Part shown: positions 24,674 through 27,846 of the stretch, piece after piece
Position numbering within the stretch: position 1 is the stretch's first letter
Layout of the letters: each line of letters opens with the position of its first letter
Assembly: GCA_964489835.1 (NCBI GenBank)
Contig: CAZBBC010000048.1
Span: 1-27,846, forward strand
Source: CAZBBC01 sp964489835
GTDB lineage: Bacteria > Calditrichota > Calditrichia > JAJRVZ01
Reading direction: 5' to 3'
DNA length: 27,846 nucleotides
The notes under the pieces: model-generated
The model's input: the letters and a program-made list of their open reading frames with translations, nothing else
Database searches by the model: none
Told to the model about the DNA's origin: nothing
Program-made: the position numbers and the translations under genes

Positions 24674-27220
24674 ATGATTAAGATACAAATGGTTTTGATA
24701 ATCCTTTGGATAATCAATATAAATCTTCCAAATTATGTAGTTTCTCAAAGTGATAAACCGCCTGTTTATAAAAATAAAGTGGTCACTATCGAGGATCGTA
24801 TTGAAAATCTACTCAATCAGATGACGCTGGCCGAGAAAATTGCTCAATTGAGCGGTGTTGATTTTATGCATACGCGGGTAAATGAGCGATTGGGTATTCC
24901 GGCGCTGCATATGACAGATGGTCCGCTTGGTCCGAACGGGTTCGGAAGGGCTACAAATTTTTCATCAGCCATAAATATGGCATCTTCTTGGGATGTGGAA
25001 TTGATCGACCGGGTTGGTCAGGCAATTGCGAAGGAAACCGTCGGATACGGTTTTAATTTATTACTGGCTCCGTTAATCAATATCGCACGTGTTCCGCAAT
25101 GGGGTCGAATATATGAGAGCTTTGGAGAAGATCCTTTCCTGACATCACAAATGACTGTCACTTATATCAATGCCCTTCAAAGCAATGGGGTGATTGCCTG
25201 TGTAAAAACTTTAGCCTGTAATAATCAGGAATTTAATCGCCGTGATGTTAATGCAAATATAAGTGAACGAGCCCTGCATGAAATATATTTTCCTGCATGC
25301 AAAGCTGCAGTAGAAAAAGCAGATGTCGGGGCAGTAATGACGGCTTATAATATGGTAAACGGTGATTATTGCTGTGAAAGTAAATTCCTGATCAAGGATA
25401 TTTTAAAAGATCAATGGGGATTTAATGGTTTTATAATGTCTGATTGGGGTAGTGTGCATAACACTAAAAAAGCTACAAATGCAGGATTAGACCTTGAGAT
25501 GCCATCCGGTCAGCATTTTGGTGATTCATTAATGACTTTTGTCCAAACCGGGCAGATTCCGAGTGAGATTATTGATGAAAAGGTACGCCGGATTCTGAGA
25601 GTTATGTTTAAATTCGGGCTTTTTGATGATAGAGTCAAAAGTAAAAACGATACATTGGATCCGACCAAGCATCGTGCCCTGGCCTTGGAAATGGCACAAA
25701 ATAGTATGGTATTGTTAAAAAATGAAAAAAACTTTTTACCTTTAGATAAAAATAAAATTCATTCTATTGCCGTTGTCGGTCCCAATTCGGATGTGGCAAG
25801 GACATACGGTTGCGGTAGCGGCTGGCTGGATTCATTCTATAAAATTTCACCCCTGGAAGGTCTTCAAAATAAGGTGGGAAACAATGTTCAAATTTACTTT
25901 GTGAGAGGTTCCAGACAAAAGCGAACCGAGCTTCCGGTTCTCAACTCAACCCTGCTGATTCCACCAGAAAATGTTAATATTTTTCATGGACTAAAGGGTG
26001 AGTATTTTAATAATCCTGATTTGCAAGGTGAACCGGTGTTGACCAGGGTTGATCAACAAATTGATTTTAATTGGGGAACGGGTTCACCGGTTCCGGGTAT
26101 TGTCAATGCCGAAAAATTTTCCATTCGCTGGACCGGAAAAGTAGTCGCCCCGGAAAGCGGTACTTTTGAAATAGGATTTAATGCCGACAATGGTTTTCGT
26201 CTGTTTATGGACGAACAGCTTCTGATTGATTCATGGAAGACAGATGACCAATCACCGGGTGTCTTAAAAACCGTCCTGGTAGGGATGGAAGCGACGCGGC
26301 AATACGAAATTAAAATCGAGTTTTATGAAAACGTCGGTACCAGCCGGGCAAAATTGGGGATGACGCGATATGATCATAGACCGGCGATAGCGCAGGCAGT
26401 CAAATCGGCCATAAAGTCGGATGTTGCCGTTGTTTGCGTTGGCTTGAACGACCAGCTGGAAGGGGAGGATTTGGATCGGGAATATCTTCAATTACCCGCT
26501 GACCAAATTGAACTTATAAATAATGTTTCGCAGGTCAATAAAAATTGCATCGTTGTTTTGTTCAATGCCGGACCGGTAACAATGCAAGAGTGGATAAATA
26601 ATGTACCGGTGGTCATTGAAGCATTTTATCCGGGGCAGGAAGGCGGAAATGCCCTGGCAGATATCCTGTTTGGTGATATTAATCCTTCCGGAAAATTACC
26701 CATGACCTTTATGAAGCGCTGGGAAGATTCGCCATCTTTTGCAAATTATCCCGGTACAAAAGAAAGTGTGGATTATTCGGAGGGTATCTATGTTGGCTAT
26801 CGGTATTTTGATACAAATAATGTCGAACCGCTTTTTCCTTTTGGGCATGGCCTTTCTTATACACAATTTCAGTATCGTCAATTAAAAATAATACCGCAGG
26901 TTATCGATAAAAATGATACTATTTATATAAGCGCGACCGTGGAAAATATTGGTAATCGTGCTGGGGATGAGATTGTCCAACTTTATATTCGAGATGTAAA
27001 ATCCAGTATTGATCGGCCGTTTAAAGAGTTGAAAGGTTTTAAAAAGATACATTTGAAGGCTGCTCAAAGCACAGTCGTCGGATTCGAACTCAATATAAGT
27101 GCTTTTTCTTTTTTTCATCCAACCTTAAAAAGTTGGATTGTTGAACCGGGTATTTTTGAGGTAATGATTGGATCTTCATCTAAGGATATACGCCTGAGGG
27201 ACAGATTTAACCTGAATTGA
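24674..27220 (+). CDS. GH3 beta-glycosidase with PA14 insert and fibronectin-like C-terminus
   Basis: The 848-residue protein has an N-terminal signal (about residues 1-25, ending VVSQ). The GH3 barrel runs ~38-320 ('DRIENLLNQMTLAEKIAQLSG', 'TDGPLGPNGFG'), with the catalytic nucleophile Asp257 (MSDWGS). The alpha/beta sandwich is split by a PA14 domain (~435-565, 'GLKGEYFNNPDLQG...FEIGFNADNGFRLFMDEQLLID'). The acid/base region is Glu596 in LEGEDLDREYLQLP. A fibronectin type III-like domain closes the protein ('FPFGHGLSYTQFQY', 'NIGNRAGDEIVQLYI'). Size and order match beta-glucosidases of the BglB/PA14 type. The usual Lys-His pair of the substrate pocket (KHF/KHY before ACNNQE) reads Lys178-Thr179 here, which may change specificity. 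It should release terminal sugars in the periplasm. Confidence 0.92.
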   Translation: MIKIQMVLIILWIININLPNYVVSQSDKPPVYKNKVVTIEDRIENLLNQMTLAEKIAQLSGVDFMHTRVNERLGIPALHMTDGPLGPNGFGRATNFSSAINMASSWDVELIDRVGQAIAKETVGYGFNLLLAPLINIARVPQWGRIYESFGEDPFLTSQMTVTYINALQSNGVIACVKTLACNNQEFNRRDVNANISERALHEIYFPACKAAVEKADVGAVMTAYNMVNGDYCCESKFLIKDILKDQWGFNGFIMSDWGSVHNTKKATNAGLDLEMPSGQHFGDSLMTFVQTGQIPSEIIDEKVRRILRVMFKFGLFDDRVKSKNDTLDPTKHRALALEMAQNSMVLLKNEKNFLPLDKNKIHSIAVVGPNSDVARTYGCGSGWLDSFYKISPLEGLQNKVGNNVQIYFVRGSRQKRTELPVLNSTLLIPPENVNIFHGLKGEYFNNPDLQGEPVLTRVDQQIDFNWGTGSPVPGIVNAEKFSIRWTGKVVAPESGTFEIGFNADNGFRLFMDEQLLIDSWKTDDQSPGVLKTVLVGMEATRQYEIKIEFYENVGTSRAKLGMTRYDHRPAIAQAVKSAIKSDVAVVCVGLNDQLEGEDLDREYLQLPADQIELINNVSQVNKNCIVVLFNAGPVTMQEWINNVPVVIEAFYPGQEGGNALADILFGDINPSGKLPMTFMKRWEDSPSFANYPGTKESVDYSEGIYVGYRYFDTNNVEPLFPFGHGLSYTQFQYRQLKIIPQVIDKNDTIYISATVENIGNRAGDEIVQLYIRDVKSSIDRPFKELKGFKKIHLKAAQSTVVGFELNISAFSFFHPTLKSWIVEPGIFEVMIGSSSKDIRLRDRFNLN

Positions 27221-27242
27221 CGTATTTGAAAACGAATATGAT

Positions 27243-27502
27243 ATGAATCACATTTTAAAAATATTGCCTGTGTTTGGTATCTTTACCACTCTTTCCTGTA
27301 TAGAGATACAGAAAAACAAAGGCATAAAAATAGATACGCATTAGGCTGATGCGCCGGATGGTTCAATAAACCGCGTAGTATGGACATCGGGAAAAGAAAC
27401 AATTCAATTTATGGAAAAAAGCAGCGAATCAAGTGTTGTTGGACGAGTCATTGTGGACAGACCCGTGAAAATTGCTTTAGATAGGAAAGGTTTTCAAAAA
27501 TG
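27243..27502 (+). pseudogene. Small lipoprotein-like frame interrupted by an in-frame TAG
   Basis: ATG 27243 opens a frame with a plausible lipoprotein signal (ILKILPVFGIFTTLSC, Cys19). It stops at TAG 27342-27344 after 33 residues. The same frame continues without another stop through 'DGSINRVVWTSGKETIQF' and 'VVGRVIVDRPVKIALDRKG' to TGA 27501-27503, overlapping the next start as ATGA. The uninterrupted product would be about 86 residues. I do not recognise it. Either the gene was broken by one nonsense change or the two parts are coincidental. A short stem (GCAT/ATGC) lies at the TAG. No strong ribosome site precedes ATG 27243. Confidence 0.4.
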
Positions 27503-27846
27503 ATGGTGGTTGAGAGTATGGGTTCAAAAAAACGTATTATCTCGTCGATGGAACATCAACAACCAGATCGCGTGCCCATAGATTTTTCCGGTCACCGGTC
27601 GTCGGGTATCTCAGCCATCGCTTACTCAAAATTGCGTCAATTTCTGGGACTACCGGCCAAGCCCATTCGTGTTTATGATGTCATTCAACAACTGGCGATC
27701 GTCGATGAGGATGTCTTGGATCTGTTTCATGTCGATACGATTGAGCTGGGACGCGGTTTTCTGCTCAAAGATAGTGAATGGAAGGACTGGGTATTACCTG
27801 ATGGCACACCCTGCCAGATACCTTACTACATTCATGTGGAAAAGCG
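27500..27846 (+). CDS. Uroporphyrinogen decarboxylase-family protein, N-terminal part (truncated by window edge)
   Basis: The frame is open from ATG 27500 to the window end, about 115 residues. GGAAAGG (27484-27490) lies 9 nt upstream; ATG 27503 and 27518 are in-frame alternatives. 'KKRIISSMEHQQPDRVPIDFSGHRSSGISAIAYSKLRQFLGL' and 'VYDVIQQLAIVDEDVLDLFHVDTIELG' match the start of the URO-D/methyltransferase-like superfamily, which is common in FCB and Planctomycete sugar and methyl-transfer loci. In that group many members are corrinoid-linked methyltransferases rather than haem biosynthesis enzymes, so a HemE role should not be assumed. The start overlaps the preceding interrupted frame by 4 bp. 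Confidence 0.8.
   Translation, partial: MMVVESMGSKKRIISSMEHQQPDRVPIDFSGHRSSGISAIAYSKLRQFLGLPAKPIRVYDVIQQLAIVDEDVLDLFHVDTIELGRGFLLKDSEWKDWVLPDGTPCQIPYYIHVEK

Overview
This is a moderately AT-rich bacterial chromosome segment from a diderm (Gram-negative) organism. The evidence is a TonB-dependent receptor, outer-membrane barrels, lipobox and twin-arginine signal peptides, and a periplasmic SurA-like protein. Many genes have strong Shine-Dalgarno sequences (GGAGG/AAGGAG 4-7 nt before the start), which argues against typical Bacteroidota. The gene mix (DUF6807, secreted Gfo/Idh/MocA proteins, CBM9-DUF5916 barrels, a uroporphyrinogen-decarboxylase-like protein) and the heavy load of palindromic intergenic repeats suggest an uncultured FCB-superphylum or neighbouring lineage (KSB1, Marinimicrobia, Latescibacteria or Calditrichota type). 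That placement is inference.

Layout. 1-1863: C-terminal part of a TonB-dependent receptor, then a terminator. 2485-4083: lipoprotein with a GH32/GH43-like five-bladed propeller. 4392-8001: organophosphate:phosphate antiporter (GlpT/UhpT type), a metallophosphoesterase lipoprotein and a glycerophosphodiester phosphodiesterase lipoprotein, which together look like a phosphodiester/glycerol-3-phosphate scavenging set. 8255-12523: a 62-aa unknown, a MacA-like adaptor and two MacB-like permeases with no ATPase gene. 12797-15684 (minus strand): small His/Cys-containing secreted protein, outer-membrane porin and ZnuA-like substrate-binding protein, probably for zinc uptake. 16196-17575: Tat-exported GH109-type protein. 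18031-19533: SurA-like parvulin lipoprotein. 19776-27220: DUF6807 protein, Tat-exported Gfo/Idh/MocA oxidoreductase, CBM9-DUF5916 outer-membrane protein and GH3 beta-glycosidase with a PA14 insert. 27243-27846: an ORF interrupted by TAG, then the start of a uroporphyrinogen-decarboxylase-family gene. The sugar genes suggest scavenging of glycans or glycosides at the cell surface and in the periplasm, using both hydrolytic and NAD-dependent redox chemistry.

The least ordinary part of the window is the intergenic DNA. At least three dispersed repeat families are present: a G/C-run long inverted repeat in three copies, each just ahead of a gene; a 'CCACGGATT' palindromic element in two near-complete copies of opposite orientation plus fragments; and palindromes around GCGTTTAA. 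Several copies carry later insertions. One holds a 213-bp MITE-like element with 13-bp terminal inverted repeats and a 4-bp target duplication, and others hold ~20-bp GC-rich micro-hairpins beginning CCTG. The repeats thus record successive rounds of insertion. I saw no tRNA, rRNA, CRISPR array, riboswitch or intact transposase.
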